From contig CALZFC010000041.1 in NCBI GenBank assembly GCA_945643635.1, positions 700,501 to 764,500 on the forward strand: DNA of 64,000 bases, given 5' to 3'. Of the stretch, positions 12,905 to 24,734 are shown piece after piece. The notes below the pieces were generated by a model. It was not told the origin of the DNA. It searched no databases and was given only the letters and a program-made list of their open reading frames with translations. Every line of letters starts with the position of its first letter. Within the stretch, counting starts at the first letter, position 1. A program made the translations under genes and the position numbers. This stretch comes from Allodiplogaster sudhausi. Lineage: Eukaryota; Nematoda; Chromadorea; Rhabditida; Diplogasteridae.

Positions 12905-15900
12905 TTAGTAGACGACGCAAGTCTTGGGGACGGTGTAGGTCTCAACGAAGGACTCGGAGAGGTGCTCGACCTCGACGACCTTGGACTCCTTGGCCTCGCG
13001 CAGCATTCTGCGGGCCTCCGGCTCAGTGCGGGGCAGGCAAGCGAAGGTGATCTGGAGAATAGGGCAGCGTTAATTCGTTTCCCTTGGTAGCGCCAATCAA
13101 CGAGACATCACTGGCATAGTTCCCTCCTCTGAACTCGCCTTCATCTGCTTGGTCTGCTCCTCCTCGGTCTTCTCGAAGGTCTTGCGCGGGCAGACGGGCA
13201 CGGGATGCTTCGAGAAGCAGATGCGGTTCGAGTACTCGAGCACCTTGGTCTTGCGCTCGGGCTCTGAATTCAAGGAGCTTTGTTTCTGAGAAAACCCCTT
13301 GTAATTTTCTTTTTAGAAGTAAATAAAGCAGTAAGAAAATATATGAATTAGTAATTGACCACTCACCGACAACGTTGCCCTCGTCCTTCATGTCATCCAT
13401 GAAGCGGGCTCCGCTCTTGAAGCCGCCGCTGCTCTTGAAGCCCCAGTCCTCGTTGCGGTCCATCCACTTCTTGTTCTGGAGGCGGCCGCTGCTCTTGAAG
13501 GTGTTCAGGTCCTCGTCGTTGTCCATGTCGAACTTGTCCATGTTGTATTTGTCGTGCTCATTGAACATCATCCTCTTGGTGTTCCAGAGGAGGTCCTTGC
13601 TGTCCTCGAAGGAGTCGGAGCTGTCCTCCTCGGACGACTGCTCCCACTTGTTCTGCTTCAGCTCGTCGAAGCGCGAGAGGCTCGAGACACCGAACTTCTT
13701 GTAGTTCGTCTTCTTCGACAGCTCGCTCTCCTCCATCTCGCACTCGGAGTCGCCGGTGGTGAGGAAGCTGCGGTGGAACTTCTCCATGTCATCTGCAAGA
13801 AGAACCCCTGTTAATTCGTGAACTTGTACTTGATTACTTATACTACGTTACTTTAATCAGGCGATTAGAGAGTATTTATTCGCTCAATCTCTTACCGGTC
13901 TCCTCGCCGTTGGCGGCGCGGAACTCGCCCTCGTACTCTCCGTCGTAGTTGCCGCAGAGACCGCACTGCTGCCTCTTGTAGAGCTCGTTGACGCGGATGT
14001 CAGCTTGGATTCCGTCGAAGCGCACGAAGACGTCGTCGTTGTCGAAGATCATGACACGCTCACCGCGCTTCTCGATACTGAGGAAGGAAATATTAGTTAT
14101 ATCTTCTTTGTTGTTTCATCCTTTTCGTCTACTACACTGTATCATGTAAAGTAAGTAGCCCCCCCCTTACTGACTTGTACTTGCGCAGGCTGCTCTGCGA
14201 GTTCATGAGCTCGCCGTTGACCTTGATGCGGAGGTCGCCATCGTTCTTCTTCTCGACCTCGATGGTGACCTCGTCGGTGATGATCTTGAGCTTCTTGGAG
14301 TTGTTGCCGCTCTCGAGCTTCTTCATGAGCACGGCGAACTTGGGAGACGCGCCCGAGCAGTCCTTGGCGAGCACCGAGTAGCAGGTGGTGAGCGGGACGG
14401 AGTAGATGACGTCGTCGAAGGTGGCGACCTTGGAAGTGCCGACCTGGCAGGTGGACTGAGTGCCCTTGAAGCCTCCGACAGCCATCTTGCGGCCCAGCTG
14501 CTTGAAGCCACGGATGGGCATAACGCGCTCGATGCTCAGGAAGGTCGGGCGGATCGGCAGGTAGACGTCAGAGAGACGGAGCTGCTCAGACGGGGTCTCG
14601 AGAGTGATGTTGGCGTAGCGCCACGTGCGCGGCTCGACATTCATGGTCGCGACCATGCGTCCGTTCTTGTTGTAGACACCCGAGCCGGACTTGAGCATCT
14701 GGACCTCGGACATCCACGGCTGCATCGAGTGCAGGAGGGCGTGCCACTTGTCGGCATAGGCGAGCGTCTTCTCGGAGAGCTTGTAATCGGCGACGATCTT
14801 GAACTGGTTGAGGCGGCCGGCCAGCGGGAGGAGCTCGTACTCCTCGGCGTACTCGAGCTTCTCCAACTGCGGCATGCGCGCGATGGCGCGGAGCCACGCC
14901 TGCTGCTCACGGCTCTGCTCGACCTGGATCTTCATGTTGATCATGTTCTTCATGCCAGAGACGCCCCACTCGCTCTCGATGGTCGCCTGGAGTTCGCGGT
15001 GCGTCTGCGAGGCGAGCTGCTGGAGGGTGTTGATGGGCTCAGGGAACAGCGTCTGGGCCGAGAGGCGGAGAAGCCAGTTAGAGGACTCGGTCGAGAGAAC
15101 CGGGGTGCGCATGGCATCGATGTTCCACTTGCAGAAGGTCAGAGTGTCGTCGCACTTGGTGCGCAGCTCGAACTCGGCCTTGCGCTCACGGGACGCGCCA
15201 AGTGCCTCAGCTTTGACGTAGATGCGGTGCTTGTAGCCGACCTGGGACATGGAGGCGTAGTCGTTGGTGTACTTGGAGAAGCTGCTAGTGCGCATCTCGT
15301 GGGTGCGGCGGAGCGGCTTGTAGTTCATGTTCTTCTCCTCCTCCTTGTCGAATTCGTTGCTCCAGTCGAGCTCGTCAGTCTCGAAAACGTTCTCGTTGTC
15401 CTTCTGGAAGAAGCCCTCAAAGTCGGGGCGCTCCATCTTGGACTCCTCGTCGAAGGCGGCGACGGTCATGCGGACGACATATTCGCGAGGTTGGTCTTGT
15501 CCGCGGCGCATGATGACCTCGAGGTGGTTCTCGGTCACGATCACCGGGATCACCTTGGATGGCGCGATCTCTCCGAGCAGCACGTGGCGGTGGACGTTGC
15601 CGACGACATCGAAGCGGACGCCGAGCGCCTGCTCGCCGTAGGTCTTCTGGAGCTGCTGGCGCGGCTGCGACGGCACGAAGACGGTGTGCTCCTGGGCGAA
15701 GGGGTGCTGCGAGTTCTGCAGACGGATGTAAGTGACGGGACGCGAGTGCAGCAGGACTATGCGCTGCTTGTCGGACTGCTGCTGGGGTGCCTTGATGATG
15801 GTCTTGATGTCGAAGGTCTTGCCCCACTTCATCTCGGCGATCAAGTTGACGGGCACGTTCAGCTGCGCAGAGTGGAGCAGCTTGAAGCCCTGCGAGACGA

Positions 15901-18900
15901 ACGGAGTGCGGAGCTCCATGTGCCAGACGTGGGTGGTGGCGATCTTGGGCAGCGCGTTGATCAGGATGCGGCCGCCGTAGACGTTCGAGCTGGAGCGCGG
16001 CTCGAGCTCAGCCTTGAGCTCGCCGTCAATCGAGAAGACGGTGGGCATCTTGGCGGACATCTCGACGGGGATACCGAGGGTCGTGGGGATAAGGCGGGTG
16101 ATCTCGGTGACGAAGGTGGCGCCGGCCGTGTTGAAGCGGATGCCGCGTGCGAGGTAGCGCTCGATCTCAGAGATGTCCAGCTTGCCATTCTCGAGCATCT
16201 GCCAGAAGGAGGTCGGCAGCGACTCCTGGTCGATCGGGAGGAGGGCGTAGTCGAGGTCGCGGTAGCGGATGTAGATCATGGCGTGCGGGTCGGAGTCCAT
16301 GTTCATCTGACGGCGGTGCTTGATGCCCATCTTCTGCATCATCTGGCGGAGCATGTCGGAAGGCTTGTTCATAAGCGAGCGCTTGCCGCGAACGACGACG
16401 TCGTCCTGCTCGTTCATCTCAAGCTTGTCGAGCATCTTGAAGAGGATGGCGTCGAGGTTGTGCTGATGGAAGCCGATCTGAACGAGTAATATGGTTAATC
16501 AATATAAACAATTCTGATTAAATTTGTAATTTCATATACAACGTCATATAAGGAATATATAAGATGTTCTCACCTGGGCAAGGTACTTGTGCCACGAGCC
16601 GCCGAAGACAGTCTCGAGCGACGCGGTGATCTCGTGCGGGAGCACGGATTCGCTGCCGAACAGCGAAGCCCAGTTGATTGAGGCGCCCATGAGCATCTCG
16701 TCGTTGTAGAAGGTGGCGCGTCCCTGGATCGAGTCGAACATCTTGCGCGGCTGGACGCGGGTCAGGCGGAGAGAGTGCTCGATGTCGCTCTTCATCGTCT
16801 GCTCGCACGGGATCGTCGACTTGACGAGCGCCTTCAGCGCGCTGTAGACGTAGGTGTGCACCTGAAGAATATCTGTTGGTGTGACTAAAGAAGGAATAGC
16901 CGCAACTCAGCAACGCCAGTAACCTGGTGGGAAGGCTCCTTCTCGAGCTGCTGGGTGATCTGATCGATGACGTGACGCTGCGGCAGGGTCTGCATGATGT
17001 GGTGGAAGGCGTACATGCGGAGCTGTAATGAACAACTGGTTATGTATGACTTTGAAATCAGCCAGGAACTTAGAAGGTCCGGTATGATATGCAGAATTAG
17101 TAGAATCTAATAAAAATCTTACCACTGGCGCCTCGCGAACGTTCTTGAAGATCGGCATGAGGATGTTCTGGATCTTGCGCGGCATGACGAAGCGGAGCTG
17201 GCGGAGCGCGGAAATGGCCTCGGCGCGGATCATGCGCTCGAGTCCTTCGTCGGAGATGAGCTTCTCGAGCGGGAAGACGACGAGGTCGAAGCCGGCGTTG
17301 GCGCTGGTCTTGATGGCGAGGATCTTCTCGTAGCGGGACGACGCGCGCTCGTAGAGCTTCTCGAGCTCCTCGACGAACTTCTGCTTGGTTTGGCGGGTGC
17401 AGATTTGGTGGCGACGCTCGTAGGAGACTTCGCGCGCGTGGCAATCGCGCTTCTCGGAGCCGCAGACGCCGTTCATGAGCGCACCGATGGTGAGCCAGAC
17501 GGACTGCTTGAGCACGGGCTGGCGGTCGACCGAGGACTCCTTGGCGAGGCGGATCAGGGTGGCGACCATCTGCTCGGAGGGAGTCTGGACGTTGACGAGG
17601 AGCTTGAGAAGGCTGGCGGCGTGCGCGATCGAGATCTGGCGCTCGGCGATCTTCTCGGCAAGGATCTCAATGGCCGGCTGGGTGCCGGCGATGGCGAGGA
17701 TGTCAAAGTAGATGTCCTTCAGCTTCTGTCCCATCATGGGCTTGCCCTCCTCGGCGTACTTGACGAACTCGTGGGCGATCTTCTTGAGCTCCTCCTTGGT
17801 GGCGACGCGGAGCACTTCAACCAGACGAGCGACCTGGTGGTTCTGCTCAAGCTGGAAGTCGGCGCCCTGCTCGTCCTGGAGCATCTCCTTGGCGAGCTGC
17901 GAGACAATCTGGCGAGCGATCTCGATCTTCTTGTGGATCCAGGTGAAGGGCGCATCGGCGAGCAGCTGCTCGTTGCCGGTCATGCGGAACAGCTCGAGCT
18001 TCTCCTCCCACTCGGACGAGTAGACGAGCGTCTGCTTCTTCTGGACGTTCTTGGGCTGTTCGACGGAGGCGCGCTCCGAGTTGACGTCGACGAGGGTGAG
18101 CTTGGCAGCGACGTACGTCGCGGCGACCTGCTGCTTCTTGTCGAAGGGCGCGAAGACGTAGTGCGAGCGAAGCTCCGACTCGCGGATCACGAAGTCGCGG
18201 CCGGTGCCGAGGAGCTTGAAGTTGATGACGGTGGCGGACTCGGTGTTCTGCTCGTCGCCGTAGAACTTCTTCTCGGCCGCCGGGCACTCCTCGCCGAAGC
18301 GGAAGTTGTAGCGGACGTCGACGCGGCGCGTGCACTTGTCGTAGTTGACGGACTTAGACACCGAAAGCAGCTCCTTCTCCGAGTCGGAGGAGGACTCCTG
18401 GAGGGGCACGATGGTGTAGGCGGTCTCGCAGTCTCCCTCGAGGATTGCCTGCAAGAGGAGAATGGTCAATATTGAATATTATAAACCTCTTCAAATCGAT
18501 AATGTAGTTCGCTTCCAATTACTATAAATCAATATATTGACAGTTTGAATAAAAACGAATATGTTTTTATAATTACAAGTGATCAAACCTCCTGGGTGGT
18601 GAAGAAGTCGTTGTTCATCTCGCTGATGCTCATGTCCTCGACGTCATCACGGAGAACGCGGGTCATCTCAGTCTTGTCGGTGCGTGACTTCTTGGCCATG
18701 TTGACCTGCAATTGGGTAGAGATGATGACACAGGAAGAGGTAAGAAGGGATTTGAACCCCGACTGAATTCGCCTGGGTCTGCAGCACTACCACTGAGCTG
18801 AGCTGAGCGCACCTGGAGCATGTTGACGATGGCGCGCTTGATGTTCTCGGACCACGCCTGGTCGTCGCCGTCGAACTCCATCTCGGAGACGAGGCCCTGC

Positions 18901-19818
18901 TCATAGCGGAAGCGGAGGGGCAGGCGGAGCTGGTGCTGCTGCTTCTGTAAGTTGGAATTTGTTTAAGTTATATTTGAACCTTCCGAATTTGAAAAGCTAG
19001 ACTGAATTACAATATATCTTCTAAAATAAGATAAAATTTAAATTGCATTACTTCTTTCATGTGTGAGCTCGAAATTACAGGTTTTTTTTATAAAACAAAA
19101 TTTAAATGGTATATATAGTATACATCTTGCCTAGTTGAGCTTGATATTACAATAGTTCAAATAAAAATTTAAATGACACTTAAATATCACGAATCCTTGC
19201 CTGGGTGAGCTCGATCTCCTGGAAGACACCGAATGGCTGAAGGGTACGCGGCTCGGCGAGATCCTTCTGGGCCGCGCCGACGCGGATCTTCTGGATCTGG
19301 AGGAGGGCGACGCGGTCATCGGAGAAGACGAGCGACACGACGGCCTGGAGGCGTGTGGCGGCCGAGTGAGAGGCGCCCGGGATCGGCAGGCCGGTCGAGA
19401 CCTGCGGAGGAGGAGATAGCTTGCGTTGGGAGAGAGAATAGGGAGGGGAAGATCGCTAATGTTAAAAGCTCTATGTTTCTCATGATCAGATATTGAAACA
19501 ACTCATAGATGGGCTAAATTGGGTGCAGAATGAAATTGTGATCTAGTGGGGACTGAAAGAGTGAATTATGGAGAGCGATGGAGTAAACGAATGAGATAAC
19601 AAAAAGTGTATAGAGAGTGAGGCGGAAGGAAAGAGAGAAAGAAAGGGCGAGTGATTGCTGACCTGTCCGTCAAAGTCGAAGATGTAGTGCTGGCCGGCGC
19701 GGAAGGCGCGCTGTCCGCCGGACTGGTGGCGGTACATGGGCCGGGACATCCATGACGATGACGAGGTGGTGGCGAGCGCCGCGGCGAGGAGCGCGCCAAG
19801 GCACAGGAGAAGCTTCAT
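12905..19818 (-). CDS. vit: Vitellogenin, 1833-residue yolk precursor
   Basis: A secreted large lipid transfer protein that forms yolk lipoprotein for oocytes. Twelve exons in transcript order: 19818-19663, 19401-19201, 18944-18813, 18705-18589, 18448-17123, 17022-16924, 16861-16574, 16477-14175, 14077-13896, 13792-13367, 13263-13139, 13051-12905. The frame is open throughout. Residues 1-16 form a signal peptide (MKLLLCLGALLAAALA). The vitellogenin N (LPD_N) region starts near residue 43 (QHYIFDFDGQ) and runs through exons 1-8; exon 8 holds the open beta-sheet domains. A von Willebrand D domain lies at about 1446-1600 (STCQVG to QQCGLCGNYDGE). An acidic Ser/Asp/Lys linker and a Cys-containing C-terminus ending TCVVY follow. 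A dibasic RGKRS at about 803-807 resembles a proprotein cleavage site. Introns 2 and 11 use GC donors (CAG|gcaagg, AAG|gcgagt). Exon 8 joins exon 9 in phase 2. VIT-6-type orthology is possible but unproven. Confidence 0.93.
18735..18812 (-). other. tRNA-like sequence in vitellogenin intron 3
   Basis: The minus strand reads GCTCAGTGGTAG (box A) near 18789-18800 and GGGGTTCAAATCCC (T-arm with box B) near 18745-18758. A possible anticodon loop CTGCAGA between them suggests a tRNA-Cys(GCA) origin. The acceptor stem does not pair well, so this is a tRNA-derived relic rather than a clear tRNA gene. Its 5' side starts within a few bases of the exon 3 donor. Confidence 0.5.
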
Positions 19819-19885
19819 GGTCTCTCCGAGATGCCTGGTGAGGGGAGGTGACAGCCAAGTGTGTCCTCTGCTGGCCCGTGGCCGG

Positions 19886-19924
19886 CTTTTATGCGGACGG
19901 CGCCTGTCAATCTGAACCCGATAA
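19886..19924 (-). promoter_or_regulatory. Vitellogenin core promoter: TATA-like, VPE1, GATA
   Basis: CATAAAAG lies on the minus strand at 19886-19893, about 70 bases before the start codon. TGTCAAT, an exact match to the VPE1 element of nematode vit genes, is at 19905-19911. GATAA within CCGATAA, one mismatch from VPE2 (CTGATAA), is at 19920-19924. In Caenorhabditis these elements drive hermaphrodite or female intestinal expression and bind factors including GATA factor ELT-2. The match implies similar control here. Confidence 0.7.
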
Positions 19925-20000
19925 CCCGGCCCCGCAGACCCGCGCTGGCCAATGGAGGCCTGCCAATCAGAAGTGGCACATGGCACAGAGAGATGTTACC

Positions 20001-20007
20001 TGACAAT
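20001..20007 (+). promoter_or_regulatory. VPE1-like element TGACAAT
   Basis: TGACAAT differs from VPE1 by one base and lies about 190 bases upstream of the vitellogenin start, in the same orientation as the exact copy at 19905-19911. An exact VPE2 (TTATCAG, that is CTGATAA on the other strand) occurs at 20579-20585. Confidence 0.4.
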
Positions 20008-20019
20008 CAGAGCCATCAG

Positions 20020-20443
20020 AGATGAACGCACTCTTTTGGAAGGGCACTTTATTTGGAAAGTTATTACTTTTAATGACATGCGCTGTAGAGGTGAAAACAA
20101 GTTTATTGAAGAGTAAGGAAATTATCGCCGAGCTGTTACTTGCCTTTTCTCACCTTTGGTACAGTTAAAAATCGCATCGGGCTTAGGTTAGCTGAATACA
20201 GTATGTATGTAAGTTCGTCTTCTTCGAGAGCCATTAGTGTACTGTGATGTAATTTTATTTATTGTAGCGTTTTCTACATTCTTCTTCCATGTGTTTGTGC
20301 AGCGGCTTTCATTCTTTATTTTGAAAAAAAAACTGATTGAAAGAGGAGGAAATCCCGAAGACGAAAGAGACCTGGAATGCAAAGAAATATAGGAATGAAA
20401 TACATATGTATTGCAAGATTGTGATGGAGAGAACGAAAGAGAA

Positions 20444-20476
<33 letters not shown>

Positions 20477-20813
20477 AAGAGAATGTGAAGGAACCTATTC
20501 TGGAAATTTCAGAGCTGACTAAGAAGGCCACTGACTAGAACGTGGAGCATAGCTCTATCGTGATGGCTATTCGCTGTCTTATCAGGCTGGACGCTTAACC
20601 TTTTTTTTCTCTCTCTCTCTGTCTCTCTCTCTCTGTCTTTCTCTTTCCCTCTTTCTTTCTCTCACCCTGCCCTATCCTCTTCCTCGCTCTCTTTCCCTCG
20701 TCAATCGCTTCCGTTCCTTTTTGTGTGTTGCGTTTGCATTTGCTACCTGCCAATTAGCCCGAAGCAGCATCGGGAACTTTTCTACATCGAATGAAATTAA
20801 GAGATAAGCAGCC

Positions 20814-20857
<44 letters not shown>

Positions 20858-21940
20858 CCTCTCTCTCGCTCTCGTTCACTTACAATTAGTAGTTCTTCGT
20901 TACTTGTGCACTAGCATATTTCCCTTAATTTTTTGTACATTTAATCATGAATCGAATTCAAGGATCTCACTGTTGTTCACATGCAAAAAGGGCTAAAAAA
21001 AAGTACATTGGCATTTTTGAATATTTGATAACTATCATCAAATGAGCCCGTTCTGAATATAGAGAGAAACAGAAATATAGTTAGGTTAAAGAGAGGAGAG
21101 AGACAATGAAAGAGGTAGAGAGAGAGGGAGGGAGAGAGAGAGACAACAAGAGAGAAAGAAAGAAAAAGAGAGATAGAGAGAGAGAGAAATGCTAGAGAGA
21201 AAAGGGCGGGAGAGAGGGGAAGAGAGAGAGGAACACGATATAAAATAAATTACATTTCAAATACTACCTATAAATCGATCACGTCTTTTCTCTCTCAAAT
21301 AACACAACTTCCTGGAGATCTCTATCATTCGTTCACTATCAGTCATTCGTTTCCGTTGCTTATGCGCTCCTATCTCGCATGCACAAGCCTGGATGGGCTC
21401 GCATCGCTTCAGGCCACTAGAGACCCTTCAGGAGAGAGAGAGAGAGCGAGAGAGAGCACGATTGCCATCCGGAAACATCAACGGCATCAAAGAGGAGGGG
21501 AAAAGAGAAGAGAGGGAAGCGGACGAAGCAGGCAAAAGGGACAGCAAGTGTACCACTGTTCCGTATTGCTTGAGAAATTTGATCTACCACGCTAAATTTG
21601 TCGCCGATTGGCTTCATGCTAGACACTTCCAACTCTACTATTCCGGCCCCGTCTCCTTCTCGTTATCTCACTCCCTTTATCATCATCTCGCCCTGTTGTC
21701 CACAACTTCTTTAGACTTGAAGTATCCAGTGTGCAATGTACCCGAAAACTGTTCGACTTAATGATTTATAATATTTACAAGCTTGTATTCACATATCACA
21801 GTAGAGTATAGAGTGTCAAACTAGTAATACAAGAGAACAATCTAGGGCATAGTAATGAATAAAACATGAGCAACTAGATGGAGTCCTATGAGAGTGGGAG
21901 GAGGTAGGAGGGTTTATCCCTTGAGGGGTGGAAGTGGGAG
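20020..21940. other. Intergenic, vitellogenin upstream to gene A 3' flank
   Basis: No gene seen. The region contains (GA)n or (CT)n tracts at 20430-20490, 20610-20660, 20820-20875, 21100-21230 and 21430-21460. From about 21600 the sequence matches, in inverted orientation, the flank after gene B at 26240-26400, so it belongs to the duplicated 3' flank of the Cys-rich family. Further upstream elements of the vitellogenin promoter may lie near 20579. Confidence 0.65.
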
Positions 21941-21951
21941 GGCCGCTCTCC

Positions 21952-22255
21952 TCAGCAGACGCATCTGCCCGAGTTGCAAGGGAGTCCGTGGCAGGCGTCG
22001 CTGTCCGTGCCGTCGCAGTCCTTCTGGTTGCACAGCTTGGTGAGAGCATCCAGGTACGAGGTGTAGCCGGCAGTCTTGTAGCCCTGAGGAAGGAAAGGAT
22101 TAGAAAGGGGCAAGAACATAAATCAGGATGAGAAAGAGATGGACAAACTGATGAAATAGAACGAGAGGTGCAGAGAGATGGTCAGATTAATAGCGAGAAA
22201 GTGCATACAGGAGAGAGAGAAAGAGAAGACAGTGAGACGGAGAGAAAGGGAGAGG

Positions 22256-22286
<31 letters not shown>

Positions 22287-22457
22287 GCAACGCAGGGTTA
22301 GAGACGGCCCCAGCATGACCTCGTTGCAGTCGCACTTCTTGGTGTCCTTGTTGCAGGCGCCCTTGAGTCCTCCGCACTGCTCGTCCGTCTCGCAGCTCCA
22401 GAAGGCGATGCACGCGTTGCAGTTGCACTGAAAAGAGAAGGAGGATGGAATCATAGA

Positions 22458-22494
<37 letters not shown>

Positions 22495-23065
22495 GAGAAG
22501 AGTCTGAGAGAGACAGGATAGGGAGGGAGGGAGATGGAGATGAGAGATTGAAGGTAGATCAGAAAGACAGAAAGATACAGATAGACGTAGATCAGAGGAA
22601 CAGCGGGACAGAGAGAGGAGAGAGAGAGATAGATCAAGAGAGAGAGAAGGGAGATATGAGGCAGACCAGAGAAGAGACAGAGAGTAGGAAGAAGAGATTG
22701 ACCTTCTTGATGAAGGCGCCGATGCAAGTGCCGTTGGTGCCATCCTTCTTAATGCCGCACTCCTCGTTCGAGTAGCACGCCTCGAAGGACTGAAAGGAAT
22801 CGATATTAGTTAATTAGCTTTTTTTAAACAATTATTCAGATTATTTATGTTCTATCTGTAAAACACTGGAATTGTTTGATTCATTTTAGACTGAGGAACA
22901 AACCTGGCAAGTCGCGTTAAACTCGGTGGTGGTCGACTCGACAGTGGTCGTCGTGGTCTCGGCCGGGAGCGTAGTGGTCGGCGCAGCCACGGAGGACGTC
23001 GACTCTTGGGCGAGGCAGTAGACGGCGAGGAGAGGGGCGAGGAAGAGCAGAGAGGAAGGAGACAT
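21952..23065 (-). CDS. 18-Cys secreted protein, copy A
   Basis: Four exons: 23065-22904, 22789-22703, 22427-22320, 22083-21952, all in phase 0, 162 residues. Residues 1-19 form a signal peptide (MSPSSLLFLAPLLAVYCLA). Residues 20-50 are a Ser/Thr-rich stalk (TTTLPAETTTTTVESTTTEF) suited to O-glycosylation. The rest carries 18 cysteines: one at the end of exon 1, three in exon 2 (FEACYSNEEC, GTCIG), eight in exon 3 (CNCNACIAFWSC, CDCNE) and six in exon 4 (LCNQKDCDG, DACHGLPC, RCVC). I do not recognise the family; it looks like an extracellular disulfide-rich protein. An acceptor TTTTTCAG at 23104-23111 just upstream of the start marks a 5' UTR intron or trans-splice site. Introns contain CT tracts on the sense strand. 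Copies B and C are nearly identical. Confidence 0.85.
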
Positions 23066-23239
23066 CGTGGAGAGAGAGCGAGAGTGAGAGAGAGAGAACG
23101 GTGCTGAAAAAGGAGAGAGTGAGAGCGATGATGAACGAAAGAGGCAAGCAATGACGCGCAAATCAAGATAACTATGTAAAATGTCGGAAAGAAGTTGGGA
23201 GCAGACGAAGGAGAGTGGGATCCAGGGAGAGAGCAAGAG

Positions 23240-23284
<45 letters not shown>

Positions 23285-23597
23285 ATTAACAATAGAAGGT
23301 AAAGGAGAAGAACTTGACGAACACAGGTAGATCAGATAGATTTTTTTGTTTCCCGCCTCTCGCCTGTCATCGAGAAGCAGTAAACATGATTGAGCTAAAA
23401 GCGGCGAAAGATCGTTCTGGTAGAAAGGAAATAAGCGATTAAGACACTATGCAACGGAAAATCGACTTGGGTCACGCAGATGAAATTTCGCAGAAAGCGA
23501 GAAATGGATGAAGAGAAAAGAGGCGGAAACAGAAGTTGTTGGGATAATAAGGAAGGGCATGAGGCAGCGATCACGGAGAGAGAGAGAGAGGGAGAGA

Positions 23598-23642
<45 letters not shown>

Positions 23643-24042
23643 AGCGAACAGATTGCGAGAAGGACAGGCAGCAGTAGAAGACACGGTAGAACAGCAGAGA
23701 AGTCGATCCGGAACGAGGAGAAGATGCTGGCTGCCTGACTAACTGAGTGGGCCCCTTTTTTAGAAGACGCGCGAGATGCGGCGTGGTCAGGAAGGGCGGG
23801 GGTGGGTGATCTACATCTGATCACCCTAACGATGCCTCTCCTAGCATCACTCTCGTTAGCTCTCTCTCTTTCTCTCTCTCTCTCTCTATCCACTCTCAAC
23901 GGAGCGCGCGTCCGTTTGCAATCGACAGGTAGGAGTAGAGCAGAGCGATTGTGAGAGAAAGAGAGACAGAGAAAGAAAGTAATAGAATGAAAGAGAGAGA
24001 AATAGAGAACGAGAGAAATGACAACAGCGATATCACTTCCGT

Positions 24043-24084
<42 letters not shown>

Positions 24085-24177
24085 GAGAACGAGTGAGATG
24101 ACAACACCTAGATCACCAACCCCATCCGCTCTATCCATCTACCGCAACTTGTCGCATCGCGCGCTTCATCAGACGCC
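23066..24177. other. Shared upstream region of genes A and B
   Basis: The head-to-head spacer between gene A (-) and gene B (+). It is the centre of an inverted duplication: similar upstream sequence occurs on both sides, interrupted by (GA)n at 23235-23280, 23575-23640 and 24040-24080. On the minus strand TCTAAAAAAGGGG at about 23752-23764 stands where gene B has TATAAAAGGG. No additional gene is seen. Confidence 0.6.
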
Positions 24178-24185
24178 TATAAAAG
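24178..24185 (+). promoter_or_regulatory. TATA box of gene B
   Basis: TATAAAAG within GACGCCTATAAAAGGG, about 550 bases before the gene B start codon. The same block stands upstream of gene C (31930-31937) and of the remnant at 27238-27245, so it is a conserved core promoter. The long gap to the start codon fits a 5' UTR intron ending at the CTTTTCAG near 24700. Confidence 0.6.
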
Positions 24186-24734
24186 GGCTCCCACTCAGAC
24201 GAACTGCATCTTCTCCTCGTTCTGGATCGGCTGCTCTCGTTTGCATGCTTTCATGCTTCTGCTTCTCTCTCTCCTTGTACCCTCTCCCACCCTGCTCCCT
24301 CTCTTACTCTGCACTCTCTCTCTCTCTCCAATGTCCTCTTTTCCGATGTCTCCTTCTCTCCTTGGCAATATTCTTTTCTCCATTGTGTCTTAACAGTCTT
24401 CTTCTTTACCTTCCATTCCCAGTCTTTTCTCTATTCTCTCTCTCGTCTTTCTCTGCCTCCATCCACCTCTCGCCCTCGCCCTCGCCTGGCTCTCTCTCGC
24501 TCTCGCTCTACCTTTTCGCAGCCTCCTTCACTCTCCCTTCCCCCCTCTCTCTCTTCCTTCAAATCTCTCTCCCTTCACCACTCCCTCCTTCATGTGCATC
24601 CAACTTCGCCATTATGTATTCAACTTCTTGCTTTTGTGCGTCGTTTCTAGACAATTTCATTCATCGTCGCTCACATTCTCTCATCTCTCCCTTTTCAGCA
24701 CCGTTCTCTCTCTCACTCTCGCTTGCTCTCCACG

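Noticed and set aside
14729..16489. 586-codon open frame antisense to vitellogenin exon 8, and a 361-codon one at 17390-18475
   Set aside because: They are shadows of GC3-rich coding sequence on the opposite strand; the true strand has matching splice sites, domain motifs and continuous phase.
18735..18812. Functional tRNA-Cys gene
   Set aside because: Boxes A and B are recognisable, but the acceptor stem and anticodon arm do not form properly.
22123..22743. 206- and 181-codon open frames across introns of gene A, and equivalents in B and C (25264-26013, 32733-33200)
   Set aside because: They read through CT-rich introns and out-of-frame exons; the four-exon model explains the coding parts with conserved phase in three copies.
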